Part shown: piece by piece, positions 1 through 9,211 of the stretch
How the letters are laid out: each line of letters begins with the position of its first letter
How positions within the stretch are numbered: position 1 is the first letter of the stretch
NCBI RefSeq assembly: GCF_011040495.1
Contig: NZ_CP049037.1
Coordinates: 868,001-932,000, forward strand
DNA: 64,000 nucleotides
Direction of reading: 5' to 3'
DNA from: Pseudohalocynthiibacter aestuariivivens
GTDB lineage: Bacteria > Pseudomonadota > Alphaproteobacteria > Rhodobacterales > Rhodobacteraceae
The notes under the pieces: generated by a model
The model's input: only the letters and a program-made list of their open reading frames with translations
Database searches by the model: none
Told to the model about the DNA's origin: nothing
Translations under genes and position numbers: made by a program

Positions 1-125
1 ATCGCGGCGCTCAGCGCCAGCATGGTCAGCTTGGGCAACAAAACGAAATCAAAATCGCGCGGGGTGTCCACCTTGGGAATCGTGAAACTGGCGGATCCCT
101 TGGCAATATAGTCCGACTGCGACAC
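1..125 (-). CDS. GlxA-type AraC family regulator, N-terminal fragment
   Basis: The gene runs off the left edge, so only about 41 codons are visible. The segment DFVLLPKLTMLALSAA matches the opening strand and helix of the DJ-1/PfpI-like domain of GlxA-family regulators, which carry an AraC-type DNA-binding domain at the missing C-terminus. I chose the GTG at 125-123 because TGAGGAG lies about 7 bases upstream; the ATG at 130 is in another frame. It is divergent from the FAD/GcvT oxidoreductase at 282, the usual arrangement for a GlxA regulator of quaternary-amine catabolism, so it probably controls that gene. The family call rests on a short segment. Confidence 0.6.
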   Translation of the reverse strand, partial: MSQSDYIAKGSASFTIPKVDTPRDFDFVLLPKLTMLALSAA

Positions 126-225
126 CGCATGGCTCCTCAAGACGCATGACTTTCTCTGTATCATGCGGCAGCACACGGGCCTAGTCAGATTAGACGATGT
201 TCAAATCAACAAAATTCAACAAAAT

Positions 226-255
226 ATGTTGCATTTTGACCGTTATCTGCAACAT
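226..255. promoter_or_regulatory. Inverted repeat in the glxA-like/oxidoreductase divergent promoter region
   Basis: ATGTTGCA at 226-233 and TGCAACAT at 248-255 are perfect 8-base inverted arms separated by 14 bases. The two arms are about two helical turns apart, centre to centre, inside the AT-rich 156-base gap between the divergent genes. This spacing suits a dimeric regulator such as the GlxA/AraC protein encoded next door. Function is inferred from position and symmetry only. Confidence 0.4.
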
Positions 256-281
256 TTCCGAAACCAACAAAGGGTAAGGGC

Positions 282-2696
282 ATGACGCAGCATTCGGCAA
301 AACATCTGATCATCGGCGGTGGCATTATTGGGTGCAGCACCGCTTACCATCTCGCCAAACGCGGCGAACGCGACGTTATCCTGCTAGAACGCGCGGCCCT
401 CACCGAAGGGGCAACATGGCATGCGGCTGGGCTGGTCGGGCAACTGCGATCGTCGCGCAACACCACCCGAATGCTGAAACGGTCTGTCGCGCTCTATGAC
501 ACACTCGAGGCCGAAACCGGCATGGCCTTTGATTGGAAGAAGGTCGGCTCCCTCCGGCTGGCCGCCACCCGCGAACGGATGCTCGAGGCGCAGCGCCTGA
601 CGACCATGGCCCAGAGCTTTGATCTGGAAATGCACATGATCACCCCCGCCGAGGCCAAAGATCTGTTCCCCTATATCGACGAGACAGGTATCGAGGGCGC
701 TGCGTTCATTCCCTCGGACGGACATGTGGACCCAGCCAGCCTTTGCCAGGCGATCGCAGCGGGCGCGCGTCTGCACGGCGCGGACATCCGTCAAGGCGTC
801 GAAGTCACGGATTTCGAGATCACCAATGGCCGCATCACCAAAGTGATGACCAGCCAAGGCGATTACGAGGCAGAGAACATCATTCTCGCCACCGGCATGT
901 GGTCGCGCGAATTGGGCGCAAAGCTGGGCCTGCGCGTCCCCGCTTGTGCAGTCGAACACCAGTATGTCGTGACCGAACCCCTGCCCGACGCCGATCTGGT
1001 GCGCGGTCTGCCGTCGCTACGCGATCCCGAGCGGCTGGTTTACTACAAACCCGACGCAGGCGGGCGGATGGTGATCGGCGGCTACGAGGAAGGCACCCTG
1101 CCCTTTGGCGATCATGGCATCCCCGGCGCGTTCGTGCGTCAGCTTCTGCCAGATAACCTAGACCGTTTTGCACCGCTGGCCGAACTCGCCGGGCGCGTCA
1201 CCCCGGTCGTAAACGAGGTCGGCATCCGGCAGGTCATCAACGGCCCGATCCCCTATTCCGCCGATGGCGATTTCGTCATGGGCTGGGCCCCGGACTATAA
1301 AAACCTGATGATGGCCACCGGATTCCTCTACGGTATCGCCGCAGGTGGCGGTGCGGGCGAAATGATCGCCGAGTGGGTCACCGAAGGTCGGCCCAGTCTT
1401 GACCTCTGGCCGCTGGATGTACGCCGCTTTGGCCCGCATCACGGCACCCGCGCCTTTATGTATCCGCGCGCAGTCGAACATTACGCGCACCATTACAAGA
1501 TGCGCTACCCCGGAGCCGAAGCCGAAACAGCACGCGGCCTGCGACGCTCACCTTTCTATGACGCGCTCAAGGCACGCGGCGCTGTCTACGGCTCGAAAAA
1601 CGGCTGGGAACGCCCGCTGTGGTTCGCCCCCAAGGGAACACCCGCCGTAGATCAGCTCGATTTCCTCGATCCCGGCTGGCACACCTTCGCCGCCGAGGAA
1701 CACCGCGCAGTGCGCACAGGTGCGGCGCTGATAGATCAGAGCAGCTTTGCCAAGTTCGAAATGATCGGCCCCGGCACGCTCGACACGCTCCAGCGCCTCG
1801 CGGCCTGCAACATGGATAAACCCGTCGGATCCGTCATCTACGCACAGTTCTGCAACCCTCAGGGCGGGATCGAAGCAGACCTGACCATCACCCGTCTGGG
1901 AACCGACCATTTCTATATCGTCACCGGCGCTGGCTTTGGCACACATGATGCAGACTGGATCCGCCGTCATATGCCCGAAAACGGCACGGCCCAGTTGATC
2001 GAAGTCACCTCCGCCCGCGCGGTGCTGAACATCTGCGGGCCGAAATCGCGCGAAATCCTCGCCGCGGCCTGCGAAGAGGACATCAGCAACGCCGCCTTTC
2101 CCTTTGCCACTGCACGCGAAATCACCATCGGCGCGGCCCCGGTGCGCGCCGTACGGATCGGGTTCGTCGGCGAACTGGGATGGGAATTGCACATTCCCAC
2201 CGAATTTGCCGCCTATGTGATGGAGAGGCTGCGCAAGGCAGGCGATCTGACCGACATTGGCTATCGCGCCATCGACAGCCTGCGCATGGAAAAGGGGTAT
2301 CTCTACTGGTCAGGCGACATTTCCCCCGACTACACCCCGATCGAGGCAGGCCTCGGGTTCCGCGTGCATCTGAAATCGGGCGGCGATTTCATCGGGCGCG
2401 ATGTGCTTGCCGCGCAAAAGACAGCCGGACCAGAGCGCAAGCTGTGCACCTTCACCAGCCCTGACAAGCTGCCGCTATTCGGCGGCGAAACCATCGTTCA
2501 TGCAGGTGCCCCGGTGTCGCTGGTGACATCTTCGGGTTTTGGCCATAGCGTGGGTCAGATGATCATCCACGCCTATCTGCCGCGCACCCTTTGGGACGCA
2601 ACCGACTTCGAAATCGAAGTCTTTGGCCAGCGCCACAGCATCACACACACCGCTGCGCCGCTTTATGATCCCGAAAACGTCCGCCTGAAATCCTGA
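282..2696 (+). CDS. FAD-dependent oxidoreductase/GcvT fusion (dimethylglycine/sarcosine dehydrogenase family)
   Basis: An 804-residue protein with an N-terminal DAO-type FAD domain (about 1-370), a linker/FAO_M region, then the GcvT (aminomethyltransferase-like) N and C domains (about 440-800). The dinucleotide motif GGGIIG is at residues 12-17. The segment ATWHAAG (44-50) holds His47, matching the histidine that carries covalent FAD in mammalian dimethylglycine dehydrogenase. The family oxidatively demethylates N-methyl amines and passes the one-carbon unit to tetrahydrofolate on the GcvT part. The substrate cannot be read here; dimethylglycine or sarcosine fits the GlxA regulator upstream. 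A phosphotransferase follows after 10 bases, likely in the same operon. Confidence 0.88.
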   Translation: MTQHSAKHLIIGGGIIGCSTAYHLAKRGERDVILLERAALTEGATWHAAGLVGQLRSSRNTTRMLKRSVALYDTLEAETGMAFDWKKVGSLRLAATRERMLEAQRLTTMAQSFDLEMHMITPAEAKDLFPYIDETGIEGAAFIPSDGHVDPASLCQAIAAGARLHGADIRQGVEVTDFEITNGRITKVMTSQGDYEAENIILATGMWSRELGAKLGLRVPACAVEHQYVVTEPLPDADLVRGLPSLRDPERLVYYKPDAGGRMVIGGYEEGTLPFGDHGIPGAFVRQLLPDNLDRFAPLAELAGRVTPVVNEVGIRQVINGPIPYSADGDFVMGWAPDYKNLMMATGFLYGIAAGGGAGEMIAEWVTEGRPSLDLWPLDVRRFGPHHGTRAFMYPRAVEHYAHHYKMRYPGAEAETARGLRRSPFYDALKARGAVYGSKNGWERPLWFAPKGTPAVDQLDFLDPGWHTFAAEEHRAVRTGAALIDQSSFAKFEMIGPGTLDTLQRLAACNMDKPVGSVIYAQFCNPQGGIEADLTITRLGTDHFYIVTGAGFGTHDADWIRRHMPENGTAQLIEVTSARAVLNICGPKSREILAAACEEDISNAAFPFATAREITIGAAPVRAVRIGFVGELGWELHIPTEFAAYVMERLRKAGDLTDIGYRAIDSLRMEKGYLYWSGDISPDYTPIEAGLGFRVHLKSGGDFIGRDVLAAQKTAGPERKLCTFTSPDKLPLFGGETIVHAGAPVSLVTSSGFGHSVGQMIIHAYLPRTLWDATDFEIEVFGQRHSITHTAAPLYDPENVRLKS

Positions 2697-2706
2697 AGGA
2701 AAGCCC

Positions 2707-3636
2707 ATGACAGAGCATACGACCCACGTCATCGCCGCCCTGCGCAATGCCCCCGGTTTCACCGACATCACAGCACAGGACTGCACCCTTACCCGTCTGG
2801 GCGGCCTCACGAACCTCGTCCACCGGGTCGAGGCGCGCGGCCAGTCGGTGATTGTGCGCATCCCCGGCCCCGGCACCGAGGATTACATCGACCGCCGGAT
2901 CGAGATCGTGAACGCGAACGCCGCCCATGCGGCCGGTGTCTCGGCCGATGTGCTCTGGGCCGATGCCGCCTCTGGCATTATGATCAGCCGGACAATTCCG
3001 GATATCGTCACGATGACGCCTGACCTGTTCGCCACACGCGACGGATCGCCTGCCCGCGCGGGCGAGGCGCTGGCAAAACTGCACCGCTCGGGCCAGACAT
3101 TCGAATTTCGTTTCGATGTGTTTCCAATGATCGACGATTATCTCAAGATCCTCAGCACCAAGGATGTGGACCTGCCCGACGGCTACCACGATATCGTCGC
3201 CGCCGCCGAACCGGTCAAGGCGGCGCTTGCCGACAATCCCACGCCGCTCGCCCCCTGCCATTGCGACCCGCTGTGCGAAAACTTCCTTGATGACGGGACA
3301 CGCATGTGGATCGTCGACTGGGAATATTCCGGCATGAACGATCCGCTCTGGGACGTGGGCGACCTGTCGGTAGAGGCCGGATTGACGGATGCACAGGACA
3401 TGGACCTGATGCGCGCCTATTTCGACGGTGATCCCAGTGCTGCACAGCATGGCCGCGTGGTGATCTACAAGGCGATGTGCGATCTGCTATGGACCCTCTG
3501 GGGCTTGATCCAGCACGCCGATGGCAACCCTGCAGAAGATTTCTGGGCCTACGCCACTGGCCGCTTTGACCGCTGCAAGGCATTGATGAACGACCCGGCC
3601 TTCGCCGCACATGTGGCAGCGGTGCGCGCGGGCTAG
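2707..3636 (+). CDS. Choline/ethanolamine kinase-like phosphotransferase (APH fold)
   Basis: 309 residues of the aminoglycoside-phosphotransferase/choline-kinase fold. The catalytic loop reads CHCDPLCENF near residue 183 (H-x-D-x4-N), followed by the metal-binding aspartate in IVDWEYS near 203 and the family sequence WDVGDLSVEAG. It starts 10 bases after the oxidoreductase stop behind GAAGGAAAG, so it is probably co-transcribed. In such a locus the natural guess is phosphorylation of an amino alcohol such as choline or a methylated ethanolamine, but small-molecule specificity in this family is not readable from sequence. Confidence 0.8.
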   Translation: MTEHTTHVIAALRNAPGFTDITAQDCTLTRLGGLTNLVHRVEARGQSVIVRIPGPGTEDYIDRRIEIVNANAAHAAGVSADVLWADAASGIMISRTIPDIVTMTPDLFATRDGSPARAGEALAKLHRSGQTFEFRFDVFPMIDDYLKILSTKDVDLPDGYHDIVAAAEPVKAALADNPTPLAPCHCDPLCENFLDDGTRMWIVDWEYSGMNDPLWDVGDLSVEAGLTDAQDMDLMRAYFDGDPSAAQHGRVVIYKAMCDLLWTLWGLIQHADGNPAEDFWAYATGRFDRCKALMNDPAFAAHVAAVRAG

Positions 3637-4430
3637 AGCATAAGGCAGCCGCCCGGACGCTTGAGCGGGTCCAGTGCCAATGCGCTCAGCGCCTCATAGG
3701 CCGGGCGATGCGTCGCCAGATACTCTCGCAACTGCGGTGCCTTTGCCGCTGCCGCGTCAAACCTTGCCTGCGCGGCTTCGTGGTAATCCTCTGGCAGGGG
3801 ACGTATCGCGCGGCTGTCGGTCACCGATCCATGCCATGCCTCGACCTGCGCCCAGTCCTCGGGCACATCTCCTGCCCAGTCAAATGCTTGCGCTGTGTAT
3901 GGCAGGTCCACCGCCGCCCAGAACGCCGCCATCATCCCCTTGGGATCATTTCGAATATCTTCGGCGCGCAATACGGGCGGGGTCAGCCCGCGCGCGACCA
4001 ACCCCTGATAGTGCTGCCACTGTGCAGCAATCCCGATCTCTTCTTCGCTCACCTGCGCATCCAGCTTGTGATAGGACGCTATCGCTGCCTCCGGATAGCG
4101 GATCAGAAACGCATGTGTCAGCCGCTCCAGAAACGCTGTGTCCTCCAGTAAACGCGGCATTACGTAGTAACTCATATCTTTGAAAAACACCGGCCCCGCG
4201 TCCGCCCGTTTCAGCAGCATCGCCCGGATATCCTCGTAGCACGTCGGGTGCCCCGGCTGCACATCGAAATGCGGCGTCTGCCCCGCCTGACGACCAACGT
4301 AATACTCATACATGAACGGCTCATGCGCGCAGTCCAGATCGCCACGCTCGCGCATGATCCGCTCGGTTGCCGTGGACATGGATCGCGGATGTGACCACAG
4401 GGCGATGATCGGATAAGGTGCGTTGGCCAT
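3633..4430 (-). CDS. Sulfotransferase family protein
   Basis: 265 residues. The N-terminus (SHPRSMSTATERIM) is the PAPS-binding loop of the cytosolic/Stf-type sulfotransferase fold, and CAHEPFMYEYYVG follows as in bacterial members. The chosen ATG at 4430 is preceded by AAAGGTATC; an upstream extension to 4523 lacks recognisable family sequence. It converges on the phosphotransferase with a 4-base stop-to-stop overlap. The C-terminal GGCLML resembles other short family tails. The acceptor is unknown. Its place beside amino-alcohol genes raises the possibility of a hydroxylated amine acceptor, but that is only a guess. Confidence 0.75.
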   Translation of the reverse strand: MANAPYPIIALWSHPRSMSTATERIMRERGDLDCAHEPFMYEYYVGRQAGQTPHFDVQPGHPTCYEDIRAMLLKRADAGPVFFKDMSYYVMPRLLEDTAFLERLTHAFLIRYPEAAIASYHKLDAQVSEEEIGIAAQWQHYQGLVARGLTPPVLRAEDIRNDPKGMMAAFWAAVDLPYTAQAFDWAGDVPEDWAQVEAWHGSVTDSRAIRPLPEDYHEAAQARFDAAAAKAPQLREYLATHRPAYEALSALALDPLKRPGGCLML

Positions 4431-4796
4431 TGTGATACCTTTGGTGCGATTTGCCGCTCTGACCGCGGCTGAATACCTCGTGCGCACTAAAGCAAGAACA
4501 GGCACGACACGGAACCCCGACACCGGGTATTCCTCCTGCCAGCCCCACCAACCGATCTGGCAACCTGCGGCAATCCGGCGCAGACCAAGCGTGAAAATCC
4601 CATTTCAACCCGTTGCAGATCGGCGATTTTTTGCCATTCGGCATGAACTGGCCACGATTCGGCTATAATTCTGGTCAAAAGAGTTGCTGAATTGTAAAGG
4701 TCTAGGGTAGGACGCAGCCAAGGCGACGTTTCGGAGCAACACTTGCGCGACGGAGATAGAACGCCAGGCGGAAGGGACAACTAGGGACAGGGCAAC
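4431..4796. other. Intergenic region before the M23 peptidase gene
   Basis: About 366 bases with no convincing gene. It holds the divergent upstream regions of the sulfotransferase and the M23/bactofilin pair. A TATAAT hexamer stands at 4664-4669 on the plus strand, but I cannot assign a well-spaced -35 element to it. Confidence 0.4.
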
Positions 4797-6119
4797 TTGC
4801 GGACACGCATAGCGATCAAAATTCACGCTCTGCTAGAGCGTTATTTCCCCGAGCGCAGGGTTTTTCTGCGGTCGGATACTGACACGCGCTTCATCCGGCT
4901 GCGGTCGGGCACTCAGCTAATCGCCTTTACCGGGGCATCGGCCGTCGTAGCCTGGGCCATCATCGCCACGGCCATCCTGCTGATGGACAGCATCGGATCC
5001 GGTAATTTCCGCGAACAGGCCAAACGCGACCAGCGTACCTACGAGAACCGCCTCAACGCGCTGTCGCGCGAACGCGACACCCGCGCCCAAGAGGCACATG
5101 ATGCACAGGCGCGCTTCAACTCGGCGCTGGCACAGATCTCGATCATGCAATCCGAATTGCTGGCGTCTGAAACCCGGCGGCGCGAAATGGAAACCGGCAT
5201 CGAGGTGATCCAGAGTACCCTGCGCCGCACGATGAAGGAGCGCGATAGCGCCCGCGATAAATCCGCGACCCTTACCGCGGAAATGGCCAAGAGCGCCGGC
5301 AGCGGCAGCGTGTTGTCCACTGATGATGGCGCTGGTGCCGTGACGCTCGATTTCCTCACTGCCGCACTGGCCGACACCGCGATGGAGCGCGACAAAGTCA
5401 CCGCCAACGCTCAGGATGCAATCCTGCAGGCCGAGGACATGACCCACCAGATCCGTCTGATGCAGGATCAGAACGATCAGATATTCCGCCAGCTCGAGGA
5501 TGCAATGAGCATCTCGGTCGAACCGCTGGACAAAATGTTTCGCGCGGCCGGCATGAACACCAAATCCCTGCTTGATACAGTCCGTGGCGGCTATTCCGGT
5601 CAGGGTGGCCCGCTGATGCCACTCAGTTTCTCCACCCGTGGCGAGGACCCCTCGCCCGACGCCATGCGCGCCAATCAGATCCTCAACCAGATGGATCGGT
5701 TGAACCTCTACCGGATCGCCGCCCAAAAGGCGCCCTTCGCAGTCCCAGTCAAAAGCGCCTTCCGCTACACCTCGGGCTTTGGCATGCGCTGGGGCCGGAT
5801 GCACAGCGGCTCTGATTTCGCCGCGCCGCACGGCACACCGATTCATTCCACCGCCGATGGCGTCGTGATCCATGCCGGCTGGCAATCGGGCTATGGACGC
5901 CTTGTGAAAATCCAACATGCGTTCGGAATTGAAACCCGCTATGCGCATATGTCCAAAATCCGCGTCACAAAGGGCCAAAGGGTCTCGCGCGGAGACCGTA
6001 TCGGTGATATGGGGAGCACTGGACGTTCGACCGGCACACACCTACACTACGAGGTTCGTGTAGGTGGAAAAGCTATCAACCCAATGATCTATATCAAGGC
6101 TGCGAGAGATGTTTTCTAA
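4797..6119 (+). CDS. M23 family metallopeptidase with coiled coil (murein endopeptidase type)
   Basis: 440 residues from a TTG start preceded by TAGGGACAGGG. A cytoplasmic basic N-terminus is followed by one membrane segment (about 38-60). A long charged coiled coil (about 65-175) and a linker lead to a C-terminal LytM/M23 domain (about 320-435). Zinc ligands are visible as HSGSD near 336-340 and HLHYE near 415, plus YAHMS between them. The domain order is that of envelope-anchored peptidoglycan endopeptidases. The end overlaps the bactofilin start by 11 bases; in other bacteria bactofilins position M23 enzymes at sites of shape control, so the two products probably act together. Confidence 0.9.
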   Translation: MRTRIAIKIHALLERYFPERRVFLRSDTDTRFIRLRSGTQLIAFTGASAVVAWAIIATAILLMDSIGSGNFREQAKRDQRTYENRLNALSRERDTRAQEAHDAQARFNSALAQISIMQSELLASETRRREMETGIEVIQSTLRRTMKERDSARDKSATLTAEMAKSAGSGSVLSTDDGAGAVTLDFLTAALADTAMERDKVTANAQDAILQAEDMTHQIRLMQDQNDQIFRQLEDAMSISVEPLDKMFRAAGMNTKSLLDTVRGGYSGQGGPLMPLSFSTRGEDPSPDAMRANQILNQMDRLNLYRIAAQKAPFAVPVKSAFRYTSGFGMRWGRMHSGSDFAAPHGTPIHSTADGVVIHAGWQSGYGRLVKIQHAFGIETRYAHMSKIRVTKGQRVSRGDRIGDMGSTGRSTGTHLHYEVRVGGKAINPMIYIKAARDVF

Positions 6120-6651
6120 AAGCAAAATCAACGACCCGAGCCCCCGGACGGGCGATGCGCCGAAACCCTCCGGCACAGACAAATCACTGGATGCGCCGAA
6201 ACCCGCCGCACCCGCCCCCGGCGAATTCAAGGCGACCGCCCCAAAGGCGAAACCGCCCGCATCGGTCCTCTCGTCGGACCTGCATGTGACCGGCAACATG
6301 AAAACCACCGGCGATATTCAGGTCGAAGGCACCGTAGAAGGCGACATTCGCGCCCACCTGCTGACCATTGGCGAAAGCGCCACCATCAAGGGTGAAGTGA
6401 TCGCAGATGACGTGGTCATTAACGGTCGCATCGTCGGTCGCGTGCGTGGCCTCAAGGTGCGCCTGACCTCGACCGCCCGTGTCGAAGGCGACATCATCCA
6501 CAAGACGATCGCCATCGAATCCGGTGCTCATTTTGAGGGCTCGGTGCAACGTCAGGATGACCCGCTCAACGGCAAATCCAAAGCAGCCGCAGCCCCGGCT
6601 CAGGCTCCTTCGGCGGCGCAGCCTTCAGGTGCCGCCCAGAGCAAGAGCTGA
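6109..6651 (+). CDS. Bactofilin (polymer-forming cytoskeletal protein)
   Basis: 180 residues. A proline/alanine-rich N-terminus (1-45) is followed by the bactofilin beta-helix domain (about 47-145), recognisable by short repeated strands such as GDIQVEGTVEGDIR and GSVQRQ, and a disordered A/P/Q-rich tail. Bactofilins polymerise without nucleotide into filaments under the inner membrane. The ATG at 6109 lies inside the last codons of the M23 gene, which indicates translational coupling. Confidence 0.9.
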   Translation: MFSKSKINDPSPRTGDAPKPSGTDKSLDAPKPAAPAPGEFKATAPKAKPPASVLSSDLHVTGNMKTTGDIQVEGTVEGDIRAHLLTIGESATIKGEVIADDVVINGRIVGRVRGLKVRLTSTARVEGDIIHKTIAIESGAHFEGSVQRQDDPLNGKSKAAAAPAQAPSAAQPSGAAQSKS

Positions 6652-6842
6652 ATTCGCTCTCAACCCTTCTATGTGGCGTTTAGCCGCTACCGACAACACC
6701 GCCTCACACCAGATAGACTGGGTGGGGCGGTTTTCGTTCGCGCCGTTGAGTGCATGACCCATCGCATATGCGAGGCCCGGCCCGATATGCCCGCGCCTGT
6801 TATCTTTTCCGACATACCTGACCCAACAGGGCAGCAGGACGC

Positions 6843-7427
6843 CTACGCTTCCAGTTCGGCATCCCAGTACAGGAAATCGACCCAGCTCTCATGCAGATGT
6901 CCGGGCGGAAACTTGCGTCCCAGATTACGCAACTGCTCGGCCTCGGGCGCACGCGGCGGCTTGCGCAGTGCCATACCGGTTCGATGCAGGCTCTTGGCAC
7001 CTTTCTTCAGGTTGCACGGGCTGCACGCCGCCACGACATTCTCCCAGCTGGTGACGCCGCCCTTTGCGCGCGGCACCACATGGTCAAAGGTCAGATCGCC
7101 CCGACTGCCGCAATACTGACAACAGAACTCATCGCGCAAAAACAGGTTGAACCGGGTAAAGGCGACCCGCCGCTGCGGCTTGACATAATCCTTTAGGACA
7201 ATGACCGACGGTATCCTGATTTGCAGGGTTGGCGAATGCACCACCTCGTCGTATTCCGCGACGATATCCACCCGGTCCAGATAGGCCGCCTTAACCGCGT
7301 CCTGCCATGACCACAACGACAACGGATAGTAGCTCAGCGGACGGTAATCGGCATTCAGCACCAATGCCGGATGCTGTTTCAACGCGCCCGGCGCGCGAAC
7401 AAACTCGGTTCTGAACTCACCTTCCAT
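6843..7427 (-). CDS. HNH endonuclease
   Basis: 194 residues from the ATG at 7427; an earlier in-frame start at 7517 adds sequence without family similarity. The C-terminal half holds CQYCGSRGDLTFDHVVP and, about 20 residues on, ACSPCNLKKG. These are the two zinc-binding CxxC pairs framing the HNH core (DH, then N, then the second cysteines). Stand-alone HNH proteins of this length are widespread in alphaproteobacteria as single-copy genes of unknown role; nothing nearby marks it as a homing or restriction enzyme. Confidence 0.85.
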   Translation of the reverse strand: MEGEFRTEFVRAPGALKQHPALVLNADYRPLSYYPLSLWSWQDAVKAAYLDRVDIVAEYDEVVHSPTLQIRIPSVIVLKDYVKPQRRVAFTRFNLFLRDEFCCQYCGSRGDLTFDHVVPRAKGGVTSWENVVAACSPCNLKKGAKSLHRTGMALRKPPRAPEAEQLRNLGRKFPPGHLHESWVDFLYWDAELEA

Positions 7428-7958
7428 GATCACCCGCCGCTCCCATCTGAGGTGGCTTGTCTGGGGATCACTATATATCGTGTTCGCTACCTGACAAGCC
7501 ACGATTTCATGGCACATCTAGGGCTTGGGTAACGGAACCGCGTGACACCACCGTGACACCCTGCACACCCGGCGATTGCCCAATCAGCCCCACCCGCCGA
7601 CACTGGGCATTAACCACGCACCCGTAACGATACGGGCACATCCAGACTGGCCAGTTCAGGCAGTCCAATTCAAACGGGCGGAACGGACATGCGGTGGTTA
7701 GGGCGCGAAGCTACGAGAATGAGATTGTTTGGAAGCGGACAACAACGCAGAGCGGTTCAAAGACGTGACGTCGCGCATCCGACATCATCTAGTTCTATGT
7801 AAAATCCCCAGATCACTCTGTTTGGAACACGCCAAGGGAAGCTATTTCAGCAAGGTACATTGCCGCAAAATCTATCGGTCCCGTGCATCGTTTCCGTCAT
7901 GTTTTATGCTCCAGGCGCGAAGAGGGCACCAGATCACAAAGCAGGCTGGATTTTTGAC

Positions 7959-8195
7959 ATGGCAGGTTTCTCCGACAAACCCGTTCCGGCGGATTATCGC
8001 AATCTCATGTGCAGGCCAGTCCGGTCGTCCCAGTTTCATCAGGGTCACCGGTCCGCATTGCGCGCCACCATCGATTTTCTGCATGACGAGGCCGGTCAGA
8101 TGAACGACCTCACCGCGCGTCGGGCGCTCTGCAGCACCGCGGTCGCGCTCGGCGCGGCACGGGCAAGGCATGGCATGGCAGAAACGTGCAATTGA
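7959..8195 (+). CDS. Possible small ORF or gene remnant
   Basis: A 78-codon frame starting MAGFSDKPVPADYRNL. Its middle part, from about codon 36 (ATIDFLHDEAGQMNDLTARR), has helical, coding-like composition and GC-rich third positions. There is no Shine-Dalgarno sequence before the ATG, and the centre (RSSQFHQGHRS) looks random. I do not recognise the product. It may be the scar of a larger gene that lost internal sequence. Confidence 0.22.
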   Translation: MAGFSDKPVPADYRNLMCRPVRSSQFHQGHRSALRATIDFLHDEAGQMNDLTARRALCSTAVALGAARARHGMAETCN

Positions 8196-8240
8196 TCTCG
8201 GCCGGGACAGGTTTCACCGTGGCGCGCGCCGCGACCTTCT

Positions 8241-8325
8241 GTAGGTCGGGCTTCAGCCCGGGCCCCCGTATCCCGACACGCAGCCACCGACGCAATACCG
8301 ACGTGTTACCGACGCAATACCGACG
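8241..8325. repeat. REP-like palindrome followed by a 22-bp-period tandem repeat
   Basis: CGGGCT-TC-AGCCCG at 8247-8260 is a tight hairpin resembling bacterial extragenic palindromes. Downstream, the 18-mer ACCGACGCAATACCGACG occurs twice without mismatch, at 8286-8303 and 8308-8325. Both lie just beyond the 3' end of yebC. Confidence 0.6.
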
Positions 8326-8342
8326 CTGGATCCGGGCCGTTC

Positions 8343-9083
8343 TCAGAGCTGTTCCATCACCTCGTCGGAGGCTTCGAAATTGGCCGTGACGCGCTGCACA
8401 TCGTCGTCGTCCTCCAGCGCATCTATCAGCTTCATCAGCTTCTGCATGCCCTCCAGATCCATCTCGGTGGATGTGGTCGGACGCCAGACCAACTGCGTCT
8501 CGTCGCTCTCGCCCAGCTCGGCCTCCAGCGCGACTGACACCTCGTTCAGATCGCTGTCCGCGCACCAGATCACATGGCCGTCTTCGGCGCTTTCCACATC
8601 CTCGGCACCGGCCTCGATCGCAGCCATCATCACTGTATCCGCATCGCCAGCCGCCGCGGTATAAGTGACCTGCCCCTTGCGCTCGAACATGAACCCCACA
8701 CTGCCGGTCTCGCCCAGGTTGCCGCCGTGTTTTGTGAATGTACTCCGTACGTTACTGGCGGTGCGATTACGGTTGTCGGTCATCGCCTCAACGATCACGG
8801 CTACGCCGCCCGGACCATAGCCCTCATAGCGGATTTCCTCGTAATCCTCGGCATCTCCGGCCTGCGATTTCTTGATCGCCCGATCGATATTGTCGTTCGG
8901 CATGGACTGCGCCTTGGCCACCTTGACCGCCAGTCGCAGACGCGGATTTTTCTCTGGATCGGGATCGCCCATCTTGGCGGCGATGGTGATCTCCTTTGAG
9001 AACTTGGAAAACAGCTTGGAGCGCGCCGCGTCCTGACGCCCCTTGCGGTGTTGGATATTCGCCCATTTTGAGTGGCCGGCCAT
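8343..9083 (-). CDS. yebC: YebC/PmpR family protein
   Basis: 246 residues beginning [15 protein letters not shown], the invariant YebC N-terminus, with the family block [12 protein letters not shown] and [14 protein letters not shown]. The usual family length is about 245, so the ATG at 9083 is preferred over the 20-codon longer frame. Members act as DNA-binding regulators and, in some bacteria, in relieving ribosome stalling at proline stretches. Which role applies here is not readable. Confidence 0.93.
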   Translation of the reverse strand: MAGHSKWANIQHRKGRQDAARSKLFSKFSKEITIAAKMGDPDPEKNPRLRLAVKVAKAQSMPNDNIDRAIKKSQAGDAEDYEEIRYEGYGPGGVAVIVEAMTDNRNRTASNVRSTFTKHGGNLGETGSVGFMFERKGQVTYTAAAGDADTVMMAAIEAGAEDVESAEDGHVIWCADSDLNEVSVALEAELGESDETQLVWRPTTSTEMDLEGMQKLMKLIDALEDDDDVQRVTANFEASDEVMEQL

Positions 9084-9211
9084 TGATACGCTCCCGTCAT
9101 GCGATTTTAACGCCCTCTTATCGCCTCCCACCGCAGGGAGCAACGCCTGAGCGCACCTCGTCCTTCATTCCGCGCGTGACGCGCCCCCGACCTCGGTCTA
9201 GGCTCCTTTCC

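Larger units (their letters stand above)
7428..8342. other. Gene-poor region with small repeats
   Basis: About 915 bases between the HNH gene and yebC. The only plus-strand frame with plausible codon use is at 7959-8195. The right part holds a short palindrome at 8247-8260 and a tandem repeat at 8286-8325. I saw no tRNA-like or known small-RNA fold. The region may be decayed coding sequence. Confidence 0.5.

Noticed and set aside
4917..6041. 374-codon frame antisense to the M23 peptidase
   Set aside because: Composition is that of an antisense shadow and the M23 frame has full catalytic motifs.
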